A stretch of 64,000 nt of DNA from Bathymodiolus brooksi (taxonomy: Eukaryota > Mollusca > Bivalvia > Mytilida > Modiolidae), in assembly GCA_963680875.1 (NCBI GenBank), contig OY804576.1, positions 73,971,668-74,035,667 on the forward strand. Reading direction: 5' to 3'. Each line of letters starts with the position of its first letter. The stretch's first letter is position 1. The notes beneath the pieces are model-generated. The model worked only from the letters and a program-made list of their open reading frames with translations, made no database searches and had not been told where the DNA came from. This document shows positions 28,301 to 35,106 of this stretch, in pieces. The translations under genes were made by a program, and so were the position numbers.

Positions 28301-30055
28301 GACATGCTGCTCCACTCCATTATCTCGATTCCAAGCCAACCAGTCTATGCTCTTATTCCTTAATGCTGCATGCTAAGCAGGAGAAGCAACAAAATACTAA
28401 CAATTGAAGAAATTTCTATTTTTAGTAACAGCAACCATCTTGAATGGAGGTCAGGGCTGTCCGCTGTCAGGTTTCGCTTAATTTGGTTCAGCGGTTTCAG
28501 AGGAGAAGATTTAAATGTGATCTTTTATCAAAATATGCCTAATTTGCATAATCGGTGTAAATCGACTGAAAGAAACGGAATATATGTTAAACTACTCCTT
28601 GCCATGTAGCTGCAGTTAAAATTTGAGCTCATTTTGACTTATACTAAAGCAACAATGGACAATTGAAGAAATTTCTATTTTTGGTAACAGCAGCCATCTT
28701 GAATAAAGGGTGGGGCTGTCAGACACAATTTTGAAAGAGACCCACTCAGGGACCATCCCTGCCAGGTTTGGTTTAATTTGGTTCAGTGGTTTCAGAGGAG
28801 AAGATTTAAATGTGATCTTTTATCAAAATATGCCTAATTTGCATAATCGGTATAAATCGGCTGAAAGAAAAATTTCACAGAAAAATCTGGAATATGTTAA
28901 ACTGCTCCTTGCCATGTAGCTGCAGTTAAAATTTGAGCTCATTTTGACTTATACTAATGCAGCAATGGACAATTGAAGAAATTTCTATTTTTAGTAACAG
29001 CAGCCATCTTGAATGGAGGGCAGTGCAGTGTATTCCAAGGTGTTTTTACTTTTACAGGACATTCGGGCTGGTAATAGAAAAATTTTTACCAGATCAAACC
29101 AACTTTTACCAGACTGAAAAAAAAAAAAGATACTTACAAAATGTTAATAATTTTGTGCTTGTGGTATTTGATCAGTTAATTCCAGTTATTCTAAGTGCAG
29201 ACAAGAAGATGAAGAGACAAAGAATGATTCTTTTCCCCAGAGCATCAAGCAAAACCTTTAATCAAATATTTATTTCTGTCTACATGTATTTTGACTATTG
29301 GAGTCTTGCATACCTGTGCTTTTTTTTTTTACAAGTACCCTCCCCCTTTTTTTTCCTTTTGAAATATTACTGTGATCTAATACCACACAAATGGTTTTAA
29401 CTCATATTTGTGTTATCTTCAGCAGGTCTCTGCCAATTAGCTGAACGGTCTAACTATATATAGCTAGAGCCTAGATAATGAAAATATAGCACAAATTGTC
29501 ATGAACACTGGCAGTCAAAAATGTAGTTATTATTTGTCAGACCTTAAATTAGATTGCAACAATTGAATAAAGTTATTGTAGTTCAAAGTCTATTTTTTAA
29601 TTGCATAGGCATTTACACATGTATAACATGATGTATGTATGTAAATAAACAGTTCGATAGATCGTAATATTAACCCGGTGTCAAGTATAAAATATCAATG
29701 TGGATGGATAATAATGTGAAGCGTCCCCGTGCATTTTAACGAATTTTGAATGGCCAACACTAGCAAATGTGAACACATTAAACATGACGTCATGAGAACT
29801 ATGATTTATGTCACACAAAAGAGAAACAATTTAATCAAAACTTTGTTTTGCTGAAAGTAGCTTCGGACAAAAAGTTTGGTCAACATTTTCCATAGCGCAA
29901 TGTCGGGTTGCGTCCCCTTTAAAATGGCGCCAATGTTGTTTGTTATTGAACGAAATTAAACAAATCTAGGCTTCAATAGTGAACAATACCATCATCATCA
30001 ATGACCTTCTGATGAACTACGTAAAATATTTTCTTACCAACAAAGAGCAGATCAT
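1202..30055 (-). CDS. DLST: DLST, dihydrolipoamide succinyltransferase (2-oxoglutarate dehydrogenase E2), 13 coding exons
   Basis: Transfers succinyl groups from the lipoyl arm to CoA in the mitochondrial 2-oxoglutarate dehydrogenase complex of the TCA cycle. Coding exons, in order: 30055-30038, 22763-22724, 20949-20904, 20736-20666, 19454-19380, 18902-18847, 17628-17520, 15143-14899, 14203-14106, 12923-12725, 3577-3494, 2288-2121, 1336-1202. They total 1344 nt (447 aa plus TAG), every junction is GT-AG and every phase agrees; human DLST is about 453 aa. Residues 1-59 are rich in Ser/Arg/Lys and read as a mitochondrial transit peptide. Residues 60-135 are the lipoyl domain, with the lipoylated Lys in ETDK at about residue 102. 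Residues 139-218 are a Pro/Ala/Thr linker without a recognisable E3-binding domain, as in other animal DLSTs. Residues 221-447 are the acyltransferase core with DHRLVDG (His418, Asp422). Exons 3-13 are secure; exons 1-2 are inferred from phase and splice sites. Confidence 0.95.
1362..1516 (-). mobile_element. SINE family A, 5'-truncated copy
   Basis: Minus-strand 3' half of the tRNA-headed SINE best seen at 20007-20365: the block from AGTGAGCTAGCAC-like sequence to the GCTGAAAAATTGCTGA tail. Lies in DLST intron 12. Confidence 0.8.
1968..2032 (-). mobile_element. SINE family B, 3' tail fragment
   Basis: Only the tail (reverse complement of GTGCTTAACGCCACTTTCAA and ATATTTCAGTTATA) remains, in DLST intron 12. 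Confidence 0.75.
2121..2288 (-). CDS. DLST: DLST coding exon 12
   Basis: Encodes 56 residues including [20 protein letters not shown] and [18 protein letters not shown], CoA-binding and core packing segments. Phase 0 at both ends. Confidence 0.98.
2476..2815. mobile_element. Probable MITE with short inverted ends
   Basis: Left end TACAGTAAAATCTGTCTGAA pairs imperfectly with the right end (GGTTTCGACAGGCTTCACTG TA). The interior block at 2540-2680 recurs at 57668-57805. Lies in DLST intron 11. Confidence 0.55.
3094..3361. repeat. 62-bp tandem repeat, about 4 copies
   Basis: Unit starts TGTAAACCGACCTCAACATT and ends GGCATTATGTAAACAAT. The first two or three copies are near-identical and the last is truncated. 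Lies about 130 bp from DLST exon 11 in the same intron. Confidence 0.95.
3494..3577 (-). CDS. DLST: DLST coding exon 11
   Basis: Encodes [20 protein letters not shown] followed by SIAELGEK, 28 codons, phase 0 at both ends. Confidence 0.97.
6328..6335. promoter_or_regulatory. CRE-like site TGACGTCA
   Basis: Full palindromic CREB/ATF octamer in DLST intron 10. Function not shown by sequence; it may belong to a repeat. Confidence 0.35.
7301..7308. promoter_or_regulatory. CRE-like site TGACGTCA
   Basis: Second full octamer in intron 10, preceded by a CGACTTTATG context that differs from the first site. Confidence 0.35.
7545..7672 (-). mobile_element. SINE family A, head fragment
   Basis: Minus-strand tRNA-like head with B box GGTTCGAGCCCC and A-box-like AATGGTTAGCGTGCTC, followed by the CTTCTCCGCTAA segment. 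The 3' body is missing. Confidence 0.75.
7985..8330. repeat. Dispersed repeat, retroelement-like fragment
   Basis: Includes CAGGTGTTCAGAAAGGGTAA followed by GCAGTTCCTATTCCACTAGT and AAAAGGAACATATC. I remember a very abundant mytilid repeat with this order of blocks; it reads like a degraded coding fragment. No intact frame remains. Identification is from memory and unsearched. Confidence 0.5.
9624..9761. mobile_element. 138-bp near-perfect foldback element
   Basis: Left arm TGTTATTCAGCTATCAGACA, then GGGTATATAATGTGACATTC, is repeated in reverse complement to the far end. The arms are about 63 nt, nearly without mismatch, around a GAGACGCAGCCG loop. It would form a long RNA hairpin if transcribed with DLST pre-mRNA. 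Confidence 0.9.
9863..9890. promoter_or_regulatory. Paired CRE palindrome
   Basis: TTTGACGTCAT, a 6-nt spacer, then ATGACGTCAAA: two complete CREB/ATF octamers (9865-9872, 9881-9888) in a perfect inverted arrangement. Confidence 0.45.
10688..10840. mobile_element. Foldback element, about 46-bp arms
   Basis: ATACAATACATGTGCACTGT and following bases to 10733 are repeated in reverse complement at 10796-10840 with few differences, around a 62-nt GC-richer centre. Confidence 0.88.
11821..12055. mobile_element. Foldback/MITE, about 95-bp arms
   Basis: Starts ATCTGGCAACCGTTTCACTA and ends with its reverse complement. Each arm carries GTTTCACTAA twice, so the arms have internal repeats. No clear target-site duplication was identified. 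Confidence 0.88.
12345..12402 (-). mobile_element. SINE family B, 3' tail fragment
   Basis: Minus-strand tail block (ATGGTGTTTAATGCCACTTT on the plus strand) in DLST intron 10. Confidence 0.75.
12725..12923 (-). CDS. DLST: DLST coding exon 10 (catalytic core)
   Basis: Encodes 66 residues including [20 protein letters not shown] and [10 protein letters not shown], near-identical to other animal DLSTs. Followed by the 9.1-kb intron 10. Confidence 0.98.
13048..13233 (+). mobile_element. SINE family B copy, plus strand, part of inverted pair
   Basis: tRNA-like head (CATATGGTAGTTGGATTTAC, GTTGTGAG) through the CATCAATAAAACTGACTGCC block. It is immediately followed by a minus-strand copy. In DLST intron 9. 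Confidence 0.85.
13248..13366 (-). mobile_element. SINE family B copy, minus strand, part of inverted pair
   Basis: Reverse complement of the 3' half: GTTTAACGCCACTTTCAACA through GGAGTACCCGG. It faces the plus-strand copy 15 bp away. Confidence 0.85.
13489..13618. repeat. Tandem repeat of AATATGGCTGAACGGTTATT
   Basis: Four copies with spacing of about 27 or 40 bp; the longer units include CAAAAAGAGGATAAA. In DLST intron 9. Confidence 0.93.
14106..14203 (-). CDS. DLST: DLST coding exon 9 (catalytic domain start)
   Basis: Encodes [20 protein letters not shown] followed by [12 protein letters not shown], the highly conserved start of the E2 acyltransferase domain. Confidence 0.98.
14326..14671 (-). 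mobile_element. SINE family A, near full-length
   Basis: Minus strand, from the tRNA-like head (GGCTTGAATCC region, 14620-14670) to the tail (AATTTTTCAGTTA and GTGAGTGAATGAGTG). In DLST intron 8, about 220 bp from exon 8. Confidence 0.88.
14899..15143 (-). CDS. DLST: DLST coding exon 8 (Pro/Ala/Thr linker)
   Basis: Encodes the flexible linker: repeated P, A, T and S with few charged residues, ending GGRTESR. No E1/E3-binding domain signature is visible. This is the known condition of animal E2o, in which E3 is held through another subunit. The whole linker is in one exon. Confidence 0.95.
15270..15432 (-). mobile_element. SINE family B copy
   Basis: Minus strand: GTGCTTAACGCCACTTTCAA, ATATTTCAGTTATATCGTGA, AACCGGAGTACCC, then the TTGTATCGCCATGAACGG head side. 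In DLST intron 7. Confidence 0.85.
15631..16464. mobile_element. DNA-transposon-like element with inverted ends CTGTAAATTCAGAAATTA
   Basis: Left end CTGTAAATTCAGAAATTATT and right end AATTTCTGAATTTACAG are inverted repeats. Similarity continues inward (ATTATTGC, AAAATGCGA, TTTAATTATTGC) for about 85 bp each side. No transposase frame is present, so it is non-autonomous. Occupies DLST intron 7. Confidence 0.85.
16603..16912 (-). mobile_element. SINE family A copy, head missing
   Basis: Minus strand. Contains a small internal duplication (CATTGCCACAATA-TCTGCAGAAAGACATG twice, 16733-16794). The copy stops near TTTATAGTCTTTG without the tRNA-like head. Confidence 0.82.
17520..17628 (-). CDS. DLST: DLST coding exon 7 (lipoyl domain end)
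   Basis: Encodes 36 residues, [11 protein letters not shown] through [10 protein letters not shown], completing the lipoyl domain. Acceptor TTTTTTTTGCAG, donor GTAGAC (weak). Confidence 0.97.
17764..17950 (-). mobile_element. SINE family B, near full-length
   Basis: Minus strand: tail ATGGTGTTTAATGCCACTTT, body, and head side (ATCCAACTACCGTATGATCA). About 135 bp upstream of DLST exon 7 (17520-17628), in intron 6. Confidence 0.83.
18847..18902 (-). CDS. DLST: DLST coding exon 6 (lipoyl hairpin)
   Basis: Encodes [18 protein letters not shown]. The final Lys, in the ETDK motif, is the lipoylation site, and the intron follows it directly. Confidence 0.97.
19245..19345 (+). mobile_element. SINE family B, degraded 3' half
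   Basis: CCCAATAAAATTGACTGCCA and AAAATATTGTTGACAATGAC are diverged forms of the family tail. It lies about 35 bp beyond the donor of DLST exon 5. Confidence 0.6.
19380..19454 (-). CDS. DLST: DLST coding exon 5 (lipoyl domain start)
   Basis: Encodes [19 protein letters not shown] followed by VKWEK, matching the start of the E2o lipoyl domain (human VKTPAFAESVTEGD). A degraded SINE lies immediately downstream in intron 5. Confidence 0.95.
20007..20365 (+). mobile_element. SINE family A, full-length with 12-bp target duplication
   Basis: Reference copy. The tRNA-like head has A-box TGGTTAGCGTGC and B-box GGTTCGAGCCC. The body runs through CAGGATAATGTGTCTGAGTG and AGTGAGCTAGCACTATAAAA. The tail is GCTGAAAAATTGCTGAGTTG then CATTAAACAACAACCACTCA. 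It is flanked by TCTAAGCTTGAA on both sides (19995-20006 and 20366-20377), so the ends are exact. It sits in DLST intron 4. Confidence 0.95.
20485..20590 (-). repeat. Dispersed repeat family R1, minus copy
   Basis: Reverse complement of the block at 737-830 and 48835-48960 (CCTGTTTTGGCCCTTTGGTT on the plus strand). Confidence 0.7.
20666..20736 (-). CDS. DLST: DLST coding exon 4 (end of transit peptide)
   Basis: Encodes 23 residues beginning [10 protein letters not shown] and ending RNIHVSSTY, a basic, hydroxylated stretch just before the lipoyl domain. The mitochondrial cleavage site should be near its end. Acceptor TTTCAG, donor GTAAGT. Confidence 0.85.
20904..20949 (-). CDS. DLST: DLST coding exon 3 (transit peptide)
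   Basis: Encodes [14 protein letters not shown] with split codons at both ends. The SLC motif resembles the presequence of vertebrate DLST. Acceptor TTTCAG, donor GTAAGT. Confidence 0.8.
21145..21202. repeat. Short hairpin, 20-bp arms
   Basis: AACAAATAGTTCATGGCACT and its near-perfect reverse complement, 18-nt loop. In DLST intron 2. Confidence 0.8.
22724..22763 (-). CDS. DLST: DLST coding exon 2 (transit peptide)
   Basis: A 40-nt exon encoding [13 protein letters not shown] plus one base. The acceptor has a long pyrimidine tract (TTCTTTCTTCTTTCAG) and the donor is a consensus GTAAGT. It enters in phase 0 and leaves in phase 1, as exon 3 requires. The basic, Ser-rich sequence suits a mitochondrial presequence. 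Confidence 0.6.
24371..24570 (+). mobile_element. SINE family B, near full-length
   Basis: Head GTCGTGGTCATATGGTAGTT and GTTGTGAGTTCGAAT (B box), body with CCACCAATAAAACTGACC, tail AAAGTGGCATTAAAAACC. Confidence 0.88.
25978..26342 (+). mobile_element. SINE family A, full-length
   Basis: Head TAATGATCAGTGTGCTTGCC and GGGTTCAGGCA (B box weakened), body ATCAGGATAATGTGTCAGAG, tail GGCTGAAAAATTGCTGATTT then GGTGTTAAACAACAATCAGT. Confidence 0.88.
27975..28180. repeat. Possible fragment of a dispersed 'CAGTCAAATCTGCC' repeat
   Basis: TACAGTCAAATCTGCCTTAA then AAGGGCATCTCTG resembles the start of the element at 2476 and the blocks at 22025 and 59596. Boundaries uncertain. Confidence 0.4.
28187..28397 (-). 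mobile_element. SINE family A, partial
   Basis: Minus strand, from the AACCTTTTCTTGTCG side through GCTAGCTCACTGAAAC and TGCATGCTAAGCAGGAGAAG; no head. Confidence 0.78.
28391..29040. repeat. Tandem repeat, three copies of 260-310 bp
   Basis: Copies begin at AATTGAAGAAATTTCTATTT (28402, 28661, 28971). Shared interior blocks include GGTTTCAGAGGAGAAGATTT and CTCCTTGCCATGTAGCTGCA. The third copy is truncated. The open frames across it are by-products. Confidence 0.9.
29785..29792. promoter_or_regulatory. CRE-like site TGACGTCA near DLST start
   Basis: Full octamer inside ATGACGTCAT, about 260 bp downstream of the proposed DLST start, in intron 1 close to the presumed promoter. Confidence 0.4.
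30038..30055 (-). CDS. DLST: DLST coding exon 1 (start codon, 6 codons)
   Basis: Encodes MICSLL and ends at a strong donor (TTG|GTAAGA) in phase 0, exactly what exon 2 needs. It is the first ATG after an in-frame TGA about 100 nt upstream. So short an exon cannot be recognised by homology. The choice rests on phase, donor quality and position in a CG-richer promoter-like stretch. The start could lie elsewhere in the 7.3-kb intron. Confidence 0.45.
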
Positions 30056-30398
30056 GGCAGTATTAAAACATGAGAAATACAGTTGTAGATAATTACCGAA
30101 TCGGTCGTCGGACTTTCGGTCCGGAACAAAAATTCTGGCAAAAAAGAAAAGAATGTTTCAATACCGATAAATCAGATGTATGGAATAGACTATACCACGT
30201 AATTCGTGGAAAAAGCGATCACATGACCAACTTTCAAAACAAGTAAAAATGGCAACATTCAATAGATCTAAAGCGGCGGCTGGGAATGATGAGCTATATC
30301 TGGCATCATAGGTAGGTGATCATGATTCTATTTACATATTTATGCAGCAAAATATGTCTACTTTTGAATACTCCAGCGCCGGTTGGCACGACATTGAG
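30056..30398 (-). promoter_or_regulatory. Presumed DLST 5' UTR and promoter region
   Basis: CG-richer than its surroundings (TCGGTCGTCGGACTTTCGGT, AAAGCGGCGGCTGG). It lies directly upstream of the proposed start codon. No TATA box or mapped start is claimed. The 1126-bp transposon begins at its upstream edge. Confidence 0.4.
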
Positions 30399-31524
30399 TA
30401 GTCCGAGATTCCTCTGTGGTTTAACGGCATTGATAATCTTGCTGTAGCCGTTCAACGACAGAGGGTGATACATACGGAAACCATCAAATTTGCCTCACAG
30501 CCATAGTATCGGCACATTTCCACGTTTCGTGGCTATCGGATTTTATTTTCTATCATAAACCTTATATAAATCGCTTCACCAATCATTTTTCTATTCATTC
30601 ATAACCATCTTACCCTCAGAAAGTGGTGTTACACTCCATTACAGCACGATTTTGCCTTAGATCCTATTATTCCGCCATTTGACTTCCATTTTCGAATCTA
30701 CACACGTGATCTCGCGATACTAACTGAATGATGACAGCAACGCATTGCATGATGGGAGCTAATTAATGCAGCGTGCCAAATTATTTGGAGCATTATTTGC
30801 ATACGTAAACAACATTCAAATCACATGGAAGACGATACATTTAAGCGTATTCTGCAGGACAAACAGTCCATCTACAGATCAAAGAAGAGCAGATGGAAAT
30901 TATACAGAATGTGTTGGAAAGAAAAGATTCAATGGCAGAGTGTTACCAACGGGCTTCGGAAAGAGCATGTGTTACGTTCCCCCTTTTTGTTTTTGGACAA
31001 GGTACTACATTTTTTTTTTCTTATGGTTATCTGTAATTCACTAAATTTGCTGTTAAAATCATTACCAATCAATATAATCAACTGTATTAAATTTTATGTT
31101 AATTGTTCTGCCTTAACAGGCGCCTATGATTGGCAATAAAAATATTTGTTTGTTTGTTTATATGCAAATTATCTCCCATGATACATTGCGGTAATCGTAG
31201 TTTTCTCGTAGTCACGTGACAAATGTTTGAAAAATGGAAGACAAATGTCGAAATCATAGGTTCTAAGGCAAAATCGTGCTGTAATGGAGTGTAACACCAC
31301 TTTCTGAGGGTAAGATGTTTATGAATGAATAGAAAAATGATTGGTGAAGCGATTTATATAAGGTTTATGATAGAAAATAAAATCCGATAGCCACGAAACG
31401 TGGAAATGTGCTGACCCAGAGTTGGAAAAGCAAATCCGCTGTTTTCCGTATGTATCACCCTCTGTCGTTGAACGGCTACAGCAAGATTATCAATGCCGTT
31501 AAACGACAGAGGAATCTCGGACTA
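30399..31524. mobile_element. MULE-like element with long TIRs carrying a helicase fragment
   Basis: Terminal inverted repeats of about 290 bp (30399-30690 and 31235-31524) start TAGTCCGAGATTCCTCTGT. They match closely apart from one replaced segment near 30470/31420. The element is flanked by an exact 9-bp direct duplication GACATTGAG (30390-30398, 31525-31533). Long TIRs with a 9-bp duplication are typical of Mutator-like elements. No transposase is present. The interior carries a broken piece of a RecQ-type helicase. Confidence 0.88.
30826..31000 (+). pseudogene. RecQ-type helicase fragment, frameshifted
   Basis: Three frames in succession read like the N-terminal side of a RecQ helicase: MEDDTFKRILQDKQSIYRS, then QIKEEQMEIIQNVLERKDSMA, then VLPTGFGKSMCYVPPF. 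The last is a Walker A motif (GFGKS). Two frameshifts separate them and the rest of the helicase is missing, so it cannot act. A GACAAG|GTACTA sequence after it could be a former exon-intron boundary. It lies wholly between the inverted repeats of the surrounding element, so it was probably captured. Confidence 0.75.
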
Positions 31525-32935
31525 GACATTGAGGTGCAGGCGTAATTCACGCCGGTTTGAGGCGGGGGTACCTAAAACAAAATTCCCGAATAGAACTATG
31601 CATGGTTGATAAGGGATTCGGAGGCAGACACTATCAGAAAACAACTCTGGCTTCGAATCCCAAAAGGAATTAGATGCAGGATGTAAAAAAATTTGTAATA
31701 TAAATTGGGTGCAATTTGGACATTTTTGAAAGATATTACTCGAGATACAATATATTGAAGTGAATTGGGTAAAATGCCGTTGCTACCCTTTTTGCTATGA
31801 TAGAATATATTGAGATTTGGGTCGTTTGGTGCGGTTATTTTTACCGATCCCTATGAAATAAACGTTGATAGTGTAAAGACCTTGAACAACATTGCTTGTT
31901 TATAAAGTTATTTTCAATGGATTTTCCCTGTTATGTTGATTATGCGTGCAATTCAAATATACTTAAGATGACCACTTGCCTCTCCTGTCAAAATTTTTGA
32001 GCTTTGGGACGAAAATCTATTAAAGAATCGCGGTAAATACCGCGATCCCTGAGTGAGCATTACAGCCATCGCGCTGTTTAAAGTGCGCATGACCAAAATT
32101 ATAAATGTCGGAGACAATATCTAAATCGTCTTGACATAATTCCGCAGTGTCCAAACCTTTTAATATTTACAACAGTAACCTTAACTGTAGACTAGGGCTT
32201 GTGTTGTATTGTTATTTTAACATGCCGACTATAAATAAAACTTATCTTATCTTGCATATGCTCGGAATAACGAAGTCTGATCGGAGTTAATAAAACTTTT
32301 ATCGATTTGACTGGATAAATTTGAAAATTTGAAATTTGAAAATTTGAAAATGTTCTTTAAGAACTGTGAAAAGAAAATCATTTTCTGAAGCCTAAAAGGT
32401 GGTCCTTTATTTAAAAAAAATTGATTTCTTGAATATTTTGACTACACATTTTTAGCTTACAAATAACATGCTTATCGCTCAAGTTGTCAATGAAGGCCTT
32501 TCAATTTCATTTCAATATTACATGGTGGAAAATAAATTTGTTATATTAAAAACATATAGAAATACTAGGAATCTATTGGATTTTTTAAATATAGATCCAC
32601 AGGGCCTCCAAGAGAAATTTTGCAAGGCGGAACAAGACTGATATGGTGGACCTCACTTAATTAGTGATTTTGATTTCATAATTTCAGTTTACATGTTGTA
32701 TATATTGTGTGTTAAATGTAAGTTCAGTCTATCCATTATGCTATGCCAATTCATCATCATTAATATTATAATTGAATTGATTTGAGTTTAGACGGCGACT
32801 TTCTCAATGAGAAATTGCGCCCTTAAAAAAAATTTATTTGAGTTTTTGGTGATTCTCTTATTATTTACTTACTTTTTATGCCTTATAAATAATAATAGTT
32901 TAAATATAAAGCCATAATTGGGCTATTCCAAATTA

Positions 32936-33110
32936 TATCATACCTATTAACAAGGGGGGGGGGGGGGAAAGGAAAACAAACTTTTTTTGTATGATTCTGC
33001 TATTAATATATATAACAGGTACATATTATATCATACCTATTAACAAAAAAAGAAAAGAAAGGGAAAAATCTTTTTTGTTTTGTTTGTATGATTCTGCTAT
33101 TAATATACAT
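32936..33110. repeat. Direct duplication of about 80 bp
   Basis: TATCATACCTATTAACAA and TATGATTCTGCTATTAATAT occur twice; the first copy has a G run where the second has A/G. Confidence 0.85.
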
Positions 33111-33277
33111 GTGTTTATGCTTGGTAATTGAGAGGAATTGCATGTATACATGATGGGTAGATTGCTCGATGTCTTATGTAAATTGTTTTCTAATTGTTCC
33201 ATCTTGTTGTTGGAGAGGATTTGTATATAGGCAATCCTATTGATTTATCAATAGAATATTTGAAATGAAATGAAATG

Positions 33278-33545
33278 AGGATAAATTTAAAGTGCAATGT
33301 ACAAAAATATTTTTAATTTCAATTTTACATGTACATTGTAATAATTAGCTTATAATATATATCATTATAAAAGAAAAGGCGGAAACGTTATAATTTGTAT
33401 GTAAATAAATGTAAAGTTTTGAAAACTTTCTATTTATGCAAAGTGAGTTTTAGGATAAATTTAAAGTGCAATGTACAAAAATATTTTTAATTTCAATTTT
33501 ACATGCACATTGTAATATTTAGCTTATATAATATATCATTAAACC
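33278..33545. repeat. Direct duplication of about 95 bp
   Basis: AGGATAAATTTAAAGTGCAA then TGTACAAAAATATTTTTAAT appears at 33278 and 33451 with few differences. Confidence 0.88.
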
Positions 33546-34864
33546 TTAATTATTGATGTAAAGATTGCTAATCTTGCAACAAACATGATGACCATCAATA
33601 AAATATCCCAAGCTTGCCTCTGTTATTTCTCAATAATTAAATTAAACAGTGAGCAATTAAATTTTGAAAATGAATTTAGCTTCCCCAAGCTTATCTCTTT
33701 TTATAAGTGGTCTTTTTAAGGATTTACCCTATTTATTGTCATGGTCAGAAGAGAAGAATGATGCATGTAATTAATTCTTCTCCTAAGTTGCACACTTGGC
33801 TCATTTAACTTTGCACACTTTATTTGACCATTTCAAGAGAATGATATGAATTGTAAAAGGCAGGAGGAAAAATATAAAATCCTGTCAATAAAGGTACATT
33901 ATAAAATACAATTTCAGTTTGAATTTTCATAAAGTTATTCTAGAGAAAGACGTGATCCACTCATAAAGAAATATCACATCCAATTAAATTTTGATTTCAG
34001 TCAAAAATAGTAACAATATTTTTTGTTTGTTTTCATTTTTAAATGAAATATATGGAAATAAAATTAACTGTTGCACATAGACATGTATACATTGTCCTGG
34101 TCCAAATTTTAGTCCACTTATTCACCTGTCACACAACCCAAGCTTTAATTAAGTGTCCTTTGGTCTTGATTACATTTGATCTCATTTATCCCACTTTTAT
34201 TTTCTACCTGTACTACCTATTTTTCAAAAAGTTGGATAAATGGGAATGAACCCTTGTATGCTCTGTAGATCCGCATCATTCGCGTTTCCTTCACTGGCAA
34301 TGGTCTACACAAATTTACAACAAACAAAAACAGTTGTTTTAGAGAAAAAATTACATGTTTTTGTTTTGTAATTATGCTATTTTTCGCGCTTGAAAACATA
34401 ATTAACGTGACCCTAACTTGTTATTGATTTATTTTGTAAGTTGCATGGTTCTTTAAAAAATAATTACGATTTCAGTATCAATTTTGGTCACCAACTGCAA
34501 ATGAACATTAATTTGGCCAATGTGACCAATTTCATTTTCTGTGTAGCACCTTTTGCCTTTTTATGTCAGTCGTGTCGGACAAAATAAGTTAATTTATGAC
34601 CCCAAACTATAAACTTATAACGTTGCGTACCATTTGCGTTGTGAATGATTTCTTTTAAACTGGTTTTTCAATTTCCATGGCGAAAAGTAAAATTATCCAG
34701 AGGGTCTTTAGAGCTTTCCAGTTTGATTACTGCTCCTACGTGATTTTAGAATATACTTTGTCAAAGTCTCTGCATAGTCACAGTACAGGAACCGTGCACT
34801 ATTTTCTTTTCACTGGAGTATGATTGTAGTTCCCTTATAGCTCGGTACACAGACAACATTTTGG

Positions 34865-35106
34865 CGGGACCATCGTGGTCATGATCGTATGGTAGTTGGA
34901 TTTATAACTATCTGTGCAATCAGTGCCTGTCATCACTTAAGTTGTGAGTTCGAATCTCGTTCATGGCGAGTTGCACTCGATACAACATTATGTTATAAAG
35001 TTTGTCAGTGACTTCCGGTAGGCCGGTGGTTTTCTCCGGGTACACCAATAAATAAACTAGATAGCTAAAATATTGTTGAAAGTGGTGTTAAACACCGCAA
35101 CCCTAA
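34865..35106 (+). mobile_element. SINE family B, full-length
   Basis: Best-preserved family B head here: CGTATGGTAGTTGGATTTAT and GTTGTGAGTTCGAATCTCG (B box GTTCGAATC). Tail AAATATTGTTGAAAGTGGTG then TTAAACACC. Confidence 0.9.

Larger units (their letters stand above)
22764..30037. other. DLST intron 1 (7.3 kb)
   Basis: Long first intron if exons 1-2 are right. It contains a SINE B copy (24371), SINE A copies (25978, 28187), a three-copy tandem repeat (28391) and AT-rich unique sequence. No other coding exon was recognised. Confidence 0.5.

Noticed and set aside
28957..29400. 147-codon plus-strand ORF
   Set aside because: Begins in the tandem repeat and runs into low-complexity sequence; no family resemblance.
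30249..30311. Plus-strand ATG GCA ACA ... small ORF followed by GTAGGT, as a divergent first coding exon
   Set aside because: The frame ends in TAG immediately before the possible donor, so it cannot be spliced on as coding; at most an untranslated exon.
30766..31139. Overlapping open frames as a real gene
   Set aside because: Helicase similarity moves between three frames and stops after Walker A; it is a captured, frameshifted fragment.
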